A program made the position numbers and the translations under genes. The notes under the pieces were generated by a model. That model was not told the DNA's origin and did not search any database. It worked only from the letters and a program-made list of their open reading frames with translations. A stretch of DNA of 64,000 nucleotides from DASVHS01 sp038244815 (lineage in GTDB: Bacteria > Acidobacteriota > Thermoanaerobaculia > Gp7-AA8), in contig JBBRTB010000008.1 of the NCBI GenBank assembly GCA_038244815.1, forward strand, positions 62,001 through 126,000, in the 5' to 3' direction. Below are positions 17,316 through 25,720 of this stretch, piece after piece; positions within the stretch are counted from its first letter, which is position 1, and every line of letters begins with the position of its first letter.

Positions 17316-18494
17316 GTGCGTTTCCTCATCACCACCCTCCTCCTCTCCGTCCTGACACCGGCCGTTCAGGCCGCGGAGACCGCGATCGAGACCGGCAAGA
17401 TTGTCGACGGCATCACCTGCGCCTCGAATCCATCGATCTCGTACGCGGTCTATCTCCCGTCGCGTTACACGAGGGAACAGAAATGGCCGGTTCTGTTCGT
17501 CTTCGACCCACGCAAGCGAGGCGCGTACGCCGCCGAAATGTTCCGCGAGCCCGCCGAGCGCTACGGCTGGATCCTGGTCAGCTCGAACAATACGGAGAGC
17601 GACACCGACGCGCAGCCGAGCATTCACGCCATCGAGGTAACGCTGCCCGATGCTTACCATCGCTTCGCCATCGACACGCATCGCATCTACCTGGCCGGGT
17701 TCTCCGGCGGCGAGATGATGGCCTGGGCGGTGGCGGAAGTGACGAGGACCATCGCCGGTGTGATCGGCTGCAGCGGCCGCCCGCTGCCGCGGCCGAATTA
17801 CCGCGTCCCGTTCGCCTGGTTCGGAACGGCCGGCAATCACGATTTCAACTACCTGGAGACGTCGGAGATCGAGCGCCAGCTCGCCGCCGCCGGGGGAACA
17901 CACCGTCTGGAGATTTTCCAGGGGCGACATCGATGGGCACCACCCGAGGTGCTCCGCCGGGGAATGGAGTGGATGGAGCTGCTGGCGATGAAGTCAGGAA
18001 CGAGAGAGCGTGACGACGCGCTGATCAGACAGCTCTACGAATCCGATCTCGCCGCCGCGCGCGGGGAACCGGACCCGCTCGTCGCCGTTCGTGACTATGA
18101 GGCGATGGCCAGGACCTTCGACGGCCTCACCTCCATCGAGGAACCCAGCCAGAGCGCGGCGAAGATCCGCGCGTCCTCCGCGTTCATCAAGGCGGAGCGC
18201 GAGCAGAAACGGGCCGAGGACTTCGAGCGGTCGTATCGGAGCAAGGTGGCCCGGGTGATGATGGAGTTCATGGAGACGACCGAGCTGCCGCTGGCGCCCG
18301 TGCTGGCCCACGACCTCAACGTCCCCTCGCTGCAGCGACGGGCCAGCCGCGATACATACGACGGCCACGCCGCCCAGCGCGTGCTCGAAGGGATCTACGT
18401 GCAGGTCGACTTTTATGACGCCCGCGAGAGCAGCGGGCAGAAACTGCTCGTGCTCAAGACCGTGGCAGAGATGATCCACCCATCGCCACATTAG
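17316..18494 (+). CDS. Exported alpha/beta-hydrolase-like protein
   Basis: This 392-residue exported protein starts at GTG 17316, with a signal peptide (RFLITTLLLSVLTPAVQA). The N-terminal two thirds look like an esterase/PHB-depolymerase-type alpha/beta hydrolase: YAVYLPSRY, WPVLFVFDPRKRG, the nucleophile elbow GFSGGEM and a candidate catalytic His in GRHRWAPPEV. The C-terminal 130 residues are helical and charged and not recognised. A helical C-terminal half fused to such a hydrolase is unusual. Substrate unknown. Confidence 0.75.
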   Translation: MRFLITTLLLSVLTPAVQAAETAIETGKIVDGITCASNPSISYAVYLPSRYTREQKWPVLFVFDPRKRGAYAAEMFREPAERYGWILVSSNNTESDTDAQPSIHAIEVTLPDAYHRFAIDTHRIYLAGFSGGEMMAWAVAEVTRTIAGVIGCSGRPLPRPNYRVPFAWFGTAGNHDFNYLETSEIERQLAAAGGTHRLEIFQGRHRWAPPEVLRRGMEWMELLAMKSGTRERDDALIRQLYESDLAAARGEPDPLVAVRDYEAMARTFDGLTSIEEPSQSAAKIRASSAFIKAEREQKRAEDFERSYRSKVARVMMEFMETTELPLAPVLAHDLNVPSLQRRASRDTYDGHAAQRVLEGIYVQVDFYDARESSGQKLLVLKTVAEMIHPSPH

Positions 18495-18527
18495 AATTGC
18501 CGGCGGCCCTCGCGGGTTCTCTGCGCC

Positions 18528-19508
18528 ATGTCCCGACCAGCGACGTTCACGGCACTCCTCCTTCTCACGGCCGCTTGCGCGTCCGCTACCGCGCCGAAGC
18601 GACACGCGGTTTCACCGGGTACGGTCACCGCACTGCCGTCACTCCCGGGCACGCTGACGCCCGGTCCGGTGGCCATCGGCTTCAAGTCGTGGCTGCTGCG
18701 GGCACAGGCATCGGAGTTTCAGCACGGAGCGCAGCACCTCGTGCAGATCAACGTCTGGTATCCCGCCACGCCTCACAGCGGCAGCGCCATGACCTTTCGC
18801 GACTACGCCCTGCTGAAGACAACCGAAAACACCTATGACGAGCCTTCCGACGCCGCGCGTCAGGCGGCGATCGACGAGGTCACCAACGCACTGACCGCCA
18901 GCGGCGTGTCGCCCCCGGCCGCATCCCGGTTCATGAATGCAGCGGTCGCGGCGCGCATGGACGCCATGACGCCGATCAAAATCGTGCGAGCCCCGATCGT
19001 CTTCATTGCGCCCGGCCGGGGGCAGTCGGCGGCCGACCAGGCCATCTTCGCCGAGTTCATCGCCAGCCACGGCTTTGTCGTGGTGACGATTCCCTCGGTG
19101 ACCCGCCTGACGGGCCCTCTGGCATCAGACGCTGACATCGGGCTGCGGGCCGAGGAGCAGGCCGACGATATCGACCGTGCCGCCTCGGCCATCGGCGACT
19201 GGCCCATCGCCGTCAACATCCCGGTCTCGGTCATCGGCACCGACCTCGGCGCCGACGCCACACTGCTTTATGCCATGCACCAGCCGGTCAACGCCCTGGT
19301 GATCCTCTCTCCCCTGGCAGCGACGAGCATCGAGGCCGTCCCGATGTTCGACCGCACGCGAAAGCTTCCGTCAATCCTTACGACTTCCGACCTCGGATTC
19401 CTTCACGCACCCTCGGTACAGGGTCTCAGCGCGCCGAATTCCTCCGCGCTGGCGGCCACCACGCTCGATTTTCTGGATCGAATCTGGGATCCGATCCGGC
19501 CCAGGTAG
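18528..19508 (+). CDS. Lipoprotein with a degenerate alpha/beta-hydrolase fold
   Basis: The 326-residue protein has a lipoprotein signal (TALLLLTAACASA). The core follows the alpha/beta-hydrolase order of platelet-activating-factor-acetylhydrolase-like proteins: INVWYPATPHSG, APIVFIAPGRGQSA, FAEFIASHGFVVVTIPS, then the strand before the elbow. Where a GxSxG nucleophile is expected the sequence reads VIGTDLGADATLLYA, so Ser is replaced by Asp. The later acid/His region is also weak. It is therefore probably non-catalytic, or uses another chemistry. It lies directly downstream of another hydrolase-like gene. Confidence 0.65.
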   Translation: MSRPATFTALLLLTAACASATAPKRHAVSPGTVTALPSLPGTLTPGPVAIGFKSWLLRAQASEFQHGAQHLVQINVWYPATPHSGSAMTFRDYALLKTTENTYDEPSDAARQAAIDEVTNALTASGVSPPAASRFMNAAVAARMDAMTPIKIVRAPIVFIAPGRGQSAADQAIFAEFIASHGFVVVTIPSVTRLTGPLASDADIGLRAEEQADDIDRAASAIGDWPIAVNIPVSVIGTDLGADATLLYAMHQPVNALVILSPLAATSIEAVPMFDRTRKLPSILTTSDLGFLHAPSVQGLSAPNSSALAATTLDFLDRIWDPIRPR

Positions 19509-19524
19509 GAGGCGCGCGGGAACG

Positions 19525-19989
19525 ATGCGTGCACAATCGCCGTCCTGGATGAAGTTGCTTCGGAGCGTTTCGGCCTTCTCGCTTCTACCGTTTGCCTTCC
19601 TGGCGTGCCGGCAGGCACCGAAGCAGGCTGCTGCGCCGGTTCAACAGACCGAGATGCGCACGATCGACAACACCGATCCGCGCCCGGTCGTGCTCGAGCC
19701 GCCTCCCATGCTTCGCGATGAGGCTCCACCGCCAAAGCCGATCGGGCAGCCGTGGGAAACGCCCGAGCCGGTTCATCTCACACCGGAAGACGAGAAAGTA
19801 CGCGCCGAGCTCCCCTTCGCTCCGGCCATGGCGCTCGACCCCACCGACGGCAGCAAGATCTCGATCCTCGCGCACACGCCGACGACCGAGTACAGAGGAC
19901 ACATCTATTACTTCTCGTCGGAGAAGAACAAGCAGATCTTCACGGCAAACCCCGAGCAGTACGCCAAGGGACTGTTCAAGGGACTGTAA
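19525..19989 (+). CDS. YHS-like domain lipoprotein
   Basis: The 154-residue protein has a signal ending in a lipobox-like FAFLACR, a Pro-rich linker (EPPPMLRDEAPPPKPIGQP) and a C-terminal YHS-like domain (DPTDGSKISILAHTPTTEYRGHIYYFSS, then FTANPEQYAKG). Classical YHS domains have a DPVCGM metal-binding Cys; here the equivalent position is DPTDGS, so metal binding by that residue is lost. AGGAGG lies 12 nt before the ATG at 19525; an ATG at 19549 gives a more standard signal peptide. The end overlaps the convergent thioesterase gene by 14 bp. Confidence 0.75.
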   Translation: MRAQSPSWMKLLRSVSAFSLLPFAFLACRQAPKQAAAPVQQTEMRTIDNTDPRPVVLEPPPMLRDEAPPPKPIGQPWETPEPVHLTPEDEKVRAELPFAPAMALDPTDGSKISILAHTPTTEYRGHIYYFSSEKNKQIFTANPEQYAKGLFKGL

Positions 19990-20389
19990 ACGGCGCAAAC
20001 GCCTTCATGACATCGGCGTCGGCGCGGACCGGTTTCCGCGTCTCGCGGTCGAGCCAGAGATGGGCGCTGAAGCCGCTGGCGTGCAGCTCCTCGCCACTGG
20101 CACTCAGTAACTCGTACGAGAAGCGGATCGAACGGCTGGCCGCCTCGGTCACCGACGTGCGGATCACGACCTCGTCGTCGTACTGGAACGGGATCCGGAA
20201 CCGGCAGGCCACCTCGGTCACGACGAGGATGAAGCCCCGCGCTTCGATCTCGGCATAGGGAAAACCTGTCGCCCGGCATAGATCGGTACGGCCAATCTCG
20301 AACCAGACGATGTAGTTCGAATGATGAGCGATGCCCATCTGGTCGGTCTCTTTGTACCGTACGCGGGTACGAGAATCGATATATCTCAC
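19976..20389 (-). CDS. Acyl-CoA thioesterase, YbgC/4HBT family
   Basis: This 137-residue hot-dog-fold thioesterase hydrolyses acyl-CoA. The 4HBT signature is present: RVRYKETDQMGIAHHSNYIVWFEIGRTDL, with the catalytic Asp in ETDQMG and the conserved HHSNY. ACRFRIPFQYDDEVVIRTSV and GEELHASGFSAHLWLD complete the fold. Cytoplasmic; the chain length preference is unknown. The ATG at 20389 is supported by homology starting at residue 9. It is divergent from and overlaps the upstream region of the next hydrolase gene. Confidence 0.9.
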   Translation of the reverse strand: MRYIDSRTRVRYKETDQMGIAHHSNYIVWFEIGRTDLCRATGFPYAEIEARGFILVVTEVACRFRIPFQYDDEVVIRTSVTEAASRSIRFSYELLSASGEELHASGFSAHLWLDRETRKPVRADADVMKAFAPFTVP

Positions 20390-20456
20390 GGGTTCGGGAA
20401 TCTACCACGGCAGAAACTTCGCCCATCTCCTGTTCTACAATACAAGAGGTCGCAAG

Positions 20457-21416
20457 GTGCGAAGGGCGAAACAGCTCCGGCAAATTGCTTTCCCGCTGAT
20501 GGTCGGCGGGATGGCGATCAGCGCCGCCGAAATCGCCCGTCGGGTGTTCCGGCACGTACAGCTTTTCAGTCCGTCGCCACATCCTGTACGAACCTGGGAC
20601 CCGGCCGATTACGGGATCCCGCCCGGGGCGGTGGAGGAACATCGGTTCGAGACGCCGGACGGCGAATTACTCTACGGATGGTATTGCCGGTCCGAGCGGC
20701 CGATCGCCTCGGGAATCTTCTGTCACGGCAACACGGGGAACCTCACCTCGACCGCGGAGGTCATTCCTCACCTGCTCAACGCTGGCTTCAACGTACTGTT
20801 CTTCGACTATCGCGGATTCGGCCGGAGCACGGGCATGCCGTCAATCAACGGTATCGTCTCCGATGGCGTGACGGCGGCTCGTTTCCACGAGGAAATCCGT
20901 CCGAGCTCGCTGCCGTCGATTCTTTACGGTTATTCGCTCGGCGGCGGGGTGGCCGGACAGGTCATCAAGCGCCATCCCTTCGACGCCCTCATCCTGCATT
21001 CGACGTTCACGAGCCTGCCGGCGATCACCAGGGCCGCGTTCCCGCGGATGCCGCTGCACCTGTTTGCCGGCAACGTGTTCGACACGCTTTCGGTCGTCCG
21101 CGAGCTGACCATTCCGTTGCTGGTCATCCATGGCGAGCACGACGAAGTCATCCCGTGCTCGATGGCGCGGGAGTTGTACGAGATCTGCAGCGCCGCCAAG
21201 CGGCTGGAGATCGTCAAAGCGGGTCTGCACAAGGACCTGTTCGCGCGCGCCGGCGAGCGGCTCATCGAGTCGATCAATCAATTCGCGGCAGCCCTGCCCT
21301 CAGGACCGCGGAGGATCGGCATCGAAAGCCCGGACGACGCCACCGTGGTCGACGCCACGCTCCGCACGGTGCGGCGGCTGCTGCGCAAGCGGGCTTTCGA
21401 AGCGAAAGCGCTGTGA
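20457..21416 (+). CDS. Alpha/beta hydrolase (BAAT/BEM46-like)
   Basis: The 319-residue serine hydrolase has a short N-terminal hydrophobic anchor (QIAFPLMVGGMAISAAEIA). Catalytic residues are visible: oxyanion strand GIFCHGNTGNLTST, nucleophile elbow YGYSLGGGV, acid in HGEHDEVIP and His in AGLHKDLF. This order matches BEM46-type membrane-anchored hydrolases. I use the GTG at 20457, preceded by AGAGGT at proper spacing, because a longer frame would overlap the divergent thioesterase start. A TACAAT lies at 20436-20441. Substrate unknown. Confidence 0.8.
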   Translation: MRRAKQLRQIAFPLMVGGMAISAAEIARRVFRHVQLFSPSPHPVRTWDPADYGIPPGAVEEHRFETPDGELLYGWYCRSERPIASGIFCHGNTGNLTSTAEVIPHLLNAGFNVLFFDYRGFGRSTGMPSINGIVSDGVTAARFHEEIRPSSLPSILYGYSLGGGVAGQVIKRHPFDALILHSTFTSLPAITRAAFPRMPLHLFAGNVFDTLSVVRELTIPLLVIHGEHDEVIPCSMARELYEICSAAKRLEIVKAGLHKDLFARAGERLIESINQFAAALPSGPRRIGIESPDDATVVDATLRTVRRLLRKRAFEAKAL

Positions 21417-21435
21417 TAGCATCCGCCGCCCGCCG

Positions 21436-22545
21436 ATGAAAGCTGTCGTCAAATCCGCTCCTGTCGACGGCGCCGCGGGGACGGAAATCCGAGAGTGCCC
21501 GGTTCCAAAGCCAGGACCCGACGAGATCCTGATCCGGGTCGCCGCCGCCGCCGTCTGCGGCACGGACAAGCACATCTATCACTGGGACCCGTCCATTCGC
21601 GACAAGGTCCATCCTCCCCGCATCTACGGCCACGAGTTCTGCGGCTTCATCGAGGAGTTCGGTGAGCGCGCACACCGCGACGGGTTTTCGAAGGGCGACT
21701 ACGTGTCGGCAGAGATGCACGTGGTCTGCGGCGAATGCCCGCAATGCCGCTCCGGCAACGGCCACATCTGCATCCGCACGAAGATCTACGGTCTCGATGA
21801 AGACGGAGCATTTGCCGAGTTCGTCAAGGTTCCGGCCAGCAACGTCATCAAGCTGGGCCGCTACGTTCCTCTTCGGGTCGGCGCGTTCCTCGACGCGCTC
21901 GGCAATGCCGTACACGCCACGCAGGTGTGCGATCTGGCCGGCAAGTCGGTGGCCATCACCGGCTTCGGTCCCATCGGGGCCATGGCAGCGGCCATCGCCG
22001 AGCACAGCGGCGCGAGCCTCGTCGTCGTCACCGACGTCAGCGATCAGGCCCTGGAGACGGCGCGGCGCTGGGCGGCGGCCCGCGACTTCGGGAACTTCCA
22101 CGCCTTCAACACCCGCACGACCGATGTCCGGGAAGTGAAGAAAGCGATCGACGTCCTCACCGAGGGCGTCGGCGTGGACGTGGTTCTGGAGATGTCGGGG
22201 GCGGCGCCGGCAATCAACTTCGCGCTGGACACCGTGCGCATGGGCGGCTTTCTCTCCCTGCTCGGTCTGCCACGCGGCCACTCCGTCACCATCGACGACT
22301 ACACGCGTAACGTCATCTTCAAAGGTGTGACGATGCAGGGCATCATCGGACGGCGCATGTACGCGACGTGGCAGCGGATGCTGGCGCTGCTCCGCTCGGG
22401 ACTGGACGTGGAATGGGTGGTCCAGGCCACGTTCGACTCTCTGCAAGAATTTCACGAGGGCATGTCGCGCTTTGATCGTCATGAGGCGCTGAAAGTCGTT
22501 TTCTTTCCGGAGGGAGAGAACAAGGCCCAGGCGCGCTTTCGCTGA
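21436..22545 (+). CDS. tdh: L-threonine 3-dehydrogenase
   Basis: This zinc-dependent medium-chain dehydrogenase oxidises L-threonine to 2-amino-3-ketobutyrate with NAD+. Catalytic zinc ligands are visible in CGTDKHIYHWD and GHEFCG, and the structural zinc site in CGECPQCRSGNGHIC. The Rossmann motif is GFGPIGAMAAAIAEH. The CGTDxHIYxWD signature separates Tdh from other alcohol dehydrogenases. The length of 369 residues is slightly longer than the usual 340. It starts 20 bp after the preceding hydrolase and ends 9 bp before phosphofructokinase, so an operon is likely. Confidence 0.88.
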   Translation: MKAVVKSAPVDGAAGTEIRECPVPKPGPDEILIRVAAAAVCGTDKHIYHWDPSIRDKVHPPRIYGHEFCGFIEEFGERAHRDGFSKGDYVSAEMHVVCGECPQCRSGNGHICIRTKIYGLDEDGAFAEFVKVPASNVIKLGRYVPLRVGAFLDALGNAVHATQVCDLAGKSVAITGFGPIGAMAAAIAEHSGASLVVVTDVSDQALETARRWAAARDFGNFHAFNTRTTDVREVKKAIDVLTEGVGVDVVLEMSGAAPAINFALDTVRMGGFLSLLGLPRGHSVTIDDYTRNVIFKGVTMQGIIGRRMYATWQRMLALLRSGLDVEWVVQATFDSLQEFHEGMSRFDRHEALKVVFFPEGENKAQARFR

Positions 22546-22554
22546 GATTCGGCC

Positions 22555-23718
22555 GTGAAGAAACGCATCGGAATCCTTACCGGCGGCGGGGACGTCCCTG
22601 GACTCAACGCCGCCATCAAATCGTTCGTCTGGCGTCTCGCTGCCGATGGCCACGAGATCCTCGGACTGCGCCGGGGATGGGCTTCCCTGCTGAACATCGT
22701 TCCCGAGGCCGGTGCCGACAACGCCGAGTGGATCATGCCGCTGACGAAGCTCAACACGCGCGCCATCGACCGCACCGGAGGGACCGTGCTGCACACGTCG
22801 CGCGTCAATCCATCGATCACCAAGCCGGCCGATGTTCCCGATCATCTTCGTGACCCGGCCAGGACGGCCGATGAACGCGGACGCTTCGACATGACCGAGG
22901 CCGCCCTGCGCACGATCAAATTCCTCGATCTGGACACGCTCGTAGCCCTCGGCGGCGACGGGACGCTTTCGTTCGCGCGCCGCCTCAGCGAAGACGGCGT
23001 GCCGGTGCTGGCCATCCCCAAGACCATGGACAACGACGTCTACGGCACCGACTACTGCCTCGGTTTCTCGACGGCGGTGACGCGGTCGGTCGGATTCATC
23101 AATGATCTGCGCACGGGCGCGGGTTCGCACGAGCGCTACCTCATCGTCGAGCTGTTCGGACGCTATTCGGGTGAGACCTGTCTGCTGGCGTCGTACCTCG
23201 CCAGCACCGATCGAGCCATCATCGCGGAGGTGCCGTTCGACTGCGAGCGGCTGTACGCGATGCTCGAGCGCGATAAACGGGACAACCCCAGCAACTACGC
23301 GGTCGTGGCCATCTCCGAAGGGGCGACCATGATCGGCGGGCAGATGATCGCCACCGGCGAGGCCGACGCGTACGGCAACCGGCGGCTGGGGGGCATCGGC
23401 GGTCTGCTGGCCGATGATCTCGAGAGGCGATCGCGCGAGAGAGTCATCTATCAGCGCCTGGCCTATCTGATGCGCTCCGGCGCCCCAGACTCGCTCGATC
23501 AACTGGTGGCATTCAACTTCGGCAGCCTGGCCGCCGACCTCGTCAGGCGCGGAGATCCGGGAAAGATGATCGCGGTGGTCGATGGCCGCTACACGGCCGT
23601 GCCCATCGGCATCGGGGCCACGGCCAAGAAACGCGTCGATGTCGAGCGCTTCTACGACGCGGGCGAATATCGCCCGAAGATCGCCGACGTCATGGGCATG
23701 CCCATGTTCCTGCATTAG
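22555..23718 (+). CDS. pfkA: 6-phosphofructokinase (phosphoryl donor uncertain)
   Basis: This 387-residue enzyme phosphorylates fructose-6-phosphate in glycolysis. It starts at GTG 22555 with KKRIGILTGGGDVPGLNAAI. Key motifs: ALGGDGTLSFARRL, PKTMDNDVYGTD, and the FSTAVTRS and ELFGRYSGETCLLA segments. ATP-type enzymes usually pair GGDGS with PGTIDND, and many pyrophosphate-type enzymes pair an Asp in the first motif with Lys in the second. Here Gly in the first and Lys in the second are mixed, as in long group III PFKs, so ATP versus pyrophosphate use is not decided. Confidence 0.9.
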   Translation: MKKRIGILTGGGDVPGLNAAIKSFVWRLAADGHEILGLRRGWASLLNIVPEAGADNAEWIMPLTKLNTRAIDRTGGTVLHTSRVNPSITKPADVPDHLRDPARTADERGRFDMTEAALRTIKFLDLDTLVALGGDGTLSFARRLSEDGVPVLAIPKTMDNDVYGTDYCLGFSTAVTRSVGFINDLRTGAGSHERYLIVELFGRYSGETCLLASYLASTDRAIIAEVPFDCERLYAMLERDKRDNPSNYAVVAISEGATMIGGQMIATGEADAYGNRRLGGIGGLLADDLERRSRERVIYQRLAYLMRSGAPDSLDQLVAFNFGSLAADLVRRGDPGKMIAVVDGRYTAVPIGIGATAKKRVDVERFYDAGEYRPKIADVMGMPMFLH

Positions 23719-23724
23719 TACAAT
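23719..23724 (+). promoter_or_regulatory. TACAAT box 7 nt before the S9 peptidase ATG
   Basis: TACAAT is followed by CGCGCGC and the ATG at 23732. This is the clearest example of the leaderless-type spacing in the window. It immediately follows the pfkA stop. Confidence 0.45.
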
Positions 23725-23731
23725 CGCGCGC

Positions 23732-24730
23732 ATGAGACTGCGCACACTCGCCGCATTGCTGCTGCTCATGGCGCCGGCGGCGCTGGCCCAGGATCCGCCG
23801 GCCGCCGCGAAGACTCTCGATCGTCATGCCACACGCACCTCGCGTTCGTTCGACGACGTCGACCGCGAGATCGACGACGTCACCTGGTACTTCAAGCTGA
23901 ACGACGTCGCGAACATCGACAAGTACCGCATCGCCACGAGCAAACCGGCGCGGATGGACAATGCGACGGGCCAGGGCGCCGGCAACCCGCTGATCATCCC
24001 CGTCTACGTGTTCTCGCCGAAGAACCTTCACGGCAAGGCGCCGATGATCGTCTTCATCCACGGCGGCGTGCATGGCCGCCTGAGCACCGACTACGCGCAC
24101 ATCTTTCGCGAGATGATCGATCAGGGTTACGTGATCGTATCGCCCGAGTATCGCGGCAGCATCGGCCACGGCCAGGATCAGTACGATCAGATCGACTACG
24201 GCGGCGCCGAGGTCGACGACGTACACGACGCCCGCAACTGGGCGCTGGAGAACCTGCCGTTCGTCGACGCCAGCCGGGTCGGGATCGTCGGCTGGAGTCA
24301 CGGAGGGTTCCTGACCCTGATGAATATCTTCACCTGGCCGGACGACTACAAGGTCGCGTACGCCGGCGTCCCGGTCAGCGATCTCGTCCAGCGCATGGGA
24401 TACAAGTCGCAGGGCTACCGCGACACGTTCGCCGGATTCATCGGCAAGCAGGCCGCCGACAACGTCGCCGAGTACCGACGCCGCTCGCCGGTCAATCACG
24501 TCGAGAGCCTGAAGATCCCGCTCCTCGTCCACACGAATACGAACGATGAAGACGTGAACGTGCTGGAGGTCGAGCACCTCATCGAAGCGCTCAAAGCGGC
24601 CGGCAAGAAATTCGAGTACAAGATCTATCAGAACGCGCCCGGCGGCCATGAGTTCAACCGCATCGACACGAAACTGGCCCGGGAGTCGCGGCAGGAGATC
24701 TGGGCCTTCCTGGCGAGGTACCTGAAATGA
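23732..24730 (+). CDS. Exported S9 prolyl-oligopeptidase-family peptidase
   Basis: The 332-residue secreted serine peptidase has a signal peptide (LRTLAALLLLMAPAALAQ). The catalytic alpha/beta-hydrolase domain shows the S9 triad: Ser in VGWSHGGFL, Asp near HTNTNDEDVNV and His in PGGHEFNR. FIHGGVHGRLS forms the oxyanion region. It lacks the large N-terminal propeller of classical POP/DPP4 enzymes, so it is a single-domain member. Its stop overlaps the cyanophycinase-like gene (ATGA), so two exported peptidases are coexpressed. Confidence 0.88.
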   Translation: MRLRTLAALLLLMAPAALAQDPPAAAKTLDRHATRTSRSFDDVDREIDDVTWYFKLNDVANIDKYRIATSKPARMDNATGQGAGNPLIIPVYVFSPKNLHGKAPMIVFIHGGVHGRLSTDYAHIFREMIDQGYVIVSPEYRGSIGHGQDQYDQIDYGGAEVDDVHDARNWALENLPFVDASRVGIVGWSHGGFLTLMNIFTWPDDYKVAYAGVPVSDLVQRMGYKSQGYRDTFAGFIGKQAADNVAEYRRRSPVNHVESLKIPLLVHTNTNDEDVNVLEVEHLIEALKAAGKKFEYKIYQNAPGGHEFNRIDTKLARESRQEIWAFLARYLK

Positions 24731-25701
24731 GACGTCTGCTCGTCATCTCTCTCCTGTTCGTTGCGGCATCGGCGCAGGGCGCGCTCGTCCGCTACTTCTC
24801 CGGCAATGAAGCCGGCGTCCGGCCGAAGCTGCACGGGCCCTACCTCATCCTCGCCGGCGGCGGGGGCGATCAGGACGCGGCCATGCAGGCGGCCATCGAC
24901 GGAGTGCGCGGATGCACAGACTGCGACACGAAGCTCGACGTCGTCGTTCTCCGCGCCTCCGGCTCCGATGGCTACAACCCCTGGTTCATGGCACTCCATG
25001 GTGTGAACTCGGTGGCCAGCTACGTGATCACCGATCGCGCGTCGGCCGATCGCCAGGACGTCGCGGACGCGGTACGCGATGCCGAGATCGTGTTCTTCGC
25101 CGGCGGCGACCAGTGCAACTACGTCCGCTGGATCAAAGGCACGCGCACGGCTGAAGCGGTCGCATCGGTCTATCACCGCGGCGGTGCCGTCGGTGGCAGC
25201 AGCGCCGGCCTGGCCATCCAGGGACAGATCGTCTACGACTCATGTCCGGACCAGAGCGCGCAGTCGAAAGACGTTCTGCTGAACCCCTACAGCATCGACG
25301 TCAGTCTCTCCCGCGACTTCTTCCACTGGCCTCCGATGCGCGGGATCATCACCGACACGCATTTCTTGCAGCGCGATCGCATGGGCCGCCTGCTCGTGTT
25401 CATGGCCCGCACCCTGGCCGCGGGCGACATGGCCCGCATCGAAGGCCTCGGCATCAGCGAGGCCACCGTACTGCTCGTCGATCGCAAAGGCGTCGGCCGC
25501 GTCATGGGGAAAGGGCCGGTGCACGTCGTCGTTGCCGACCGCAAGCCGCAAGTCATCGAGCGGGGAATCCCTCTCACCTCCCGCGGCTACAAGATCTGGA
25601 GGTTCGAGTCCGGCGCCACGATCGATCTCGGGCGGCTTCCGAGAACCCCGGCGAAGGTCATCGATGTGGTGAAAGGGAAGCTGAGTAGCGATCCGTACTG
25701 A
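24727..25701 (+). CDS. Exported cyanophycinase-like S51 peptidase
   Basis: The 324-residue protein has a signal peptide (LLVISLLFVAASAQG). The S51 nucleophile is visible in GGAVGGSSAGLAIQG and the family segments AGGDQCNYVRWIKG and ITDTHFLQRDRMGRL are present. Cyanophycinases cleave multi-Arg-Asp polymers or beta-aspartyl peptides. The signal peptide and S9 partner suggest extracellular peptide scavenging rather than storage-polymer turnover. No cyanophycin synthetase gene lies in the window. Confidence 0.85.
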   Translation: MRRLLVISLLFVAASAQGALVRYFSGNEAGVRPKLHGPYLILAGGGGDQDAAMQAAIDGVRGCTDCDTKLDVVVLRASGSDGYNPWFMALHGVNSVASYVITDRASADRQDVADAVRDAEIVFFAGGDQCNYVRWIKGTRTAEAVASVYHRGGAVGGSSAGLAIQGQIVYDSCPDQSAQSKDVLLNPYSIDVSLSRDFFHWPPMRGIITDTHFLQRDRMGRLLVFMARTLAAGDMARIEGLGISEATVLLVDRKGVGRVMGKGPVHVVVADRKPQVIERGIPLTSRGYKIWRFESGATIDLGRLPRTPAKVIDVVKGKLSSDPY

Positions 25702-25720
25702 GGAAGGTCGCTGGTCGACC

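Noticed and set aside
16527..17930. Long open minus-strand frame across the regulator and hydrolase genes
   Set aside because: Arg/Gly/Asp-rich composition without motifs; it is a GC-driven shadow of real genes on the plus strand.
21274..23769. 831-codon minus-strand frame over tdh and pfkA
   Set aside because: Both plus-strand genes have full sets of catalytic motifs; the minus frame has none.
24727..25701. Cyanophycin metabolism locus
   Set aside because: No cyanophycin synthetase in the window and the peptidase has an export signal, so only a cyanophycinase-like label is justified.
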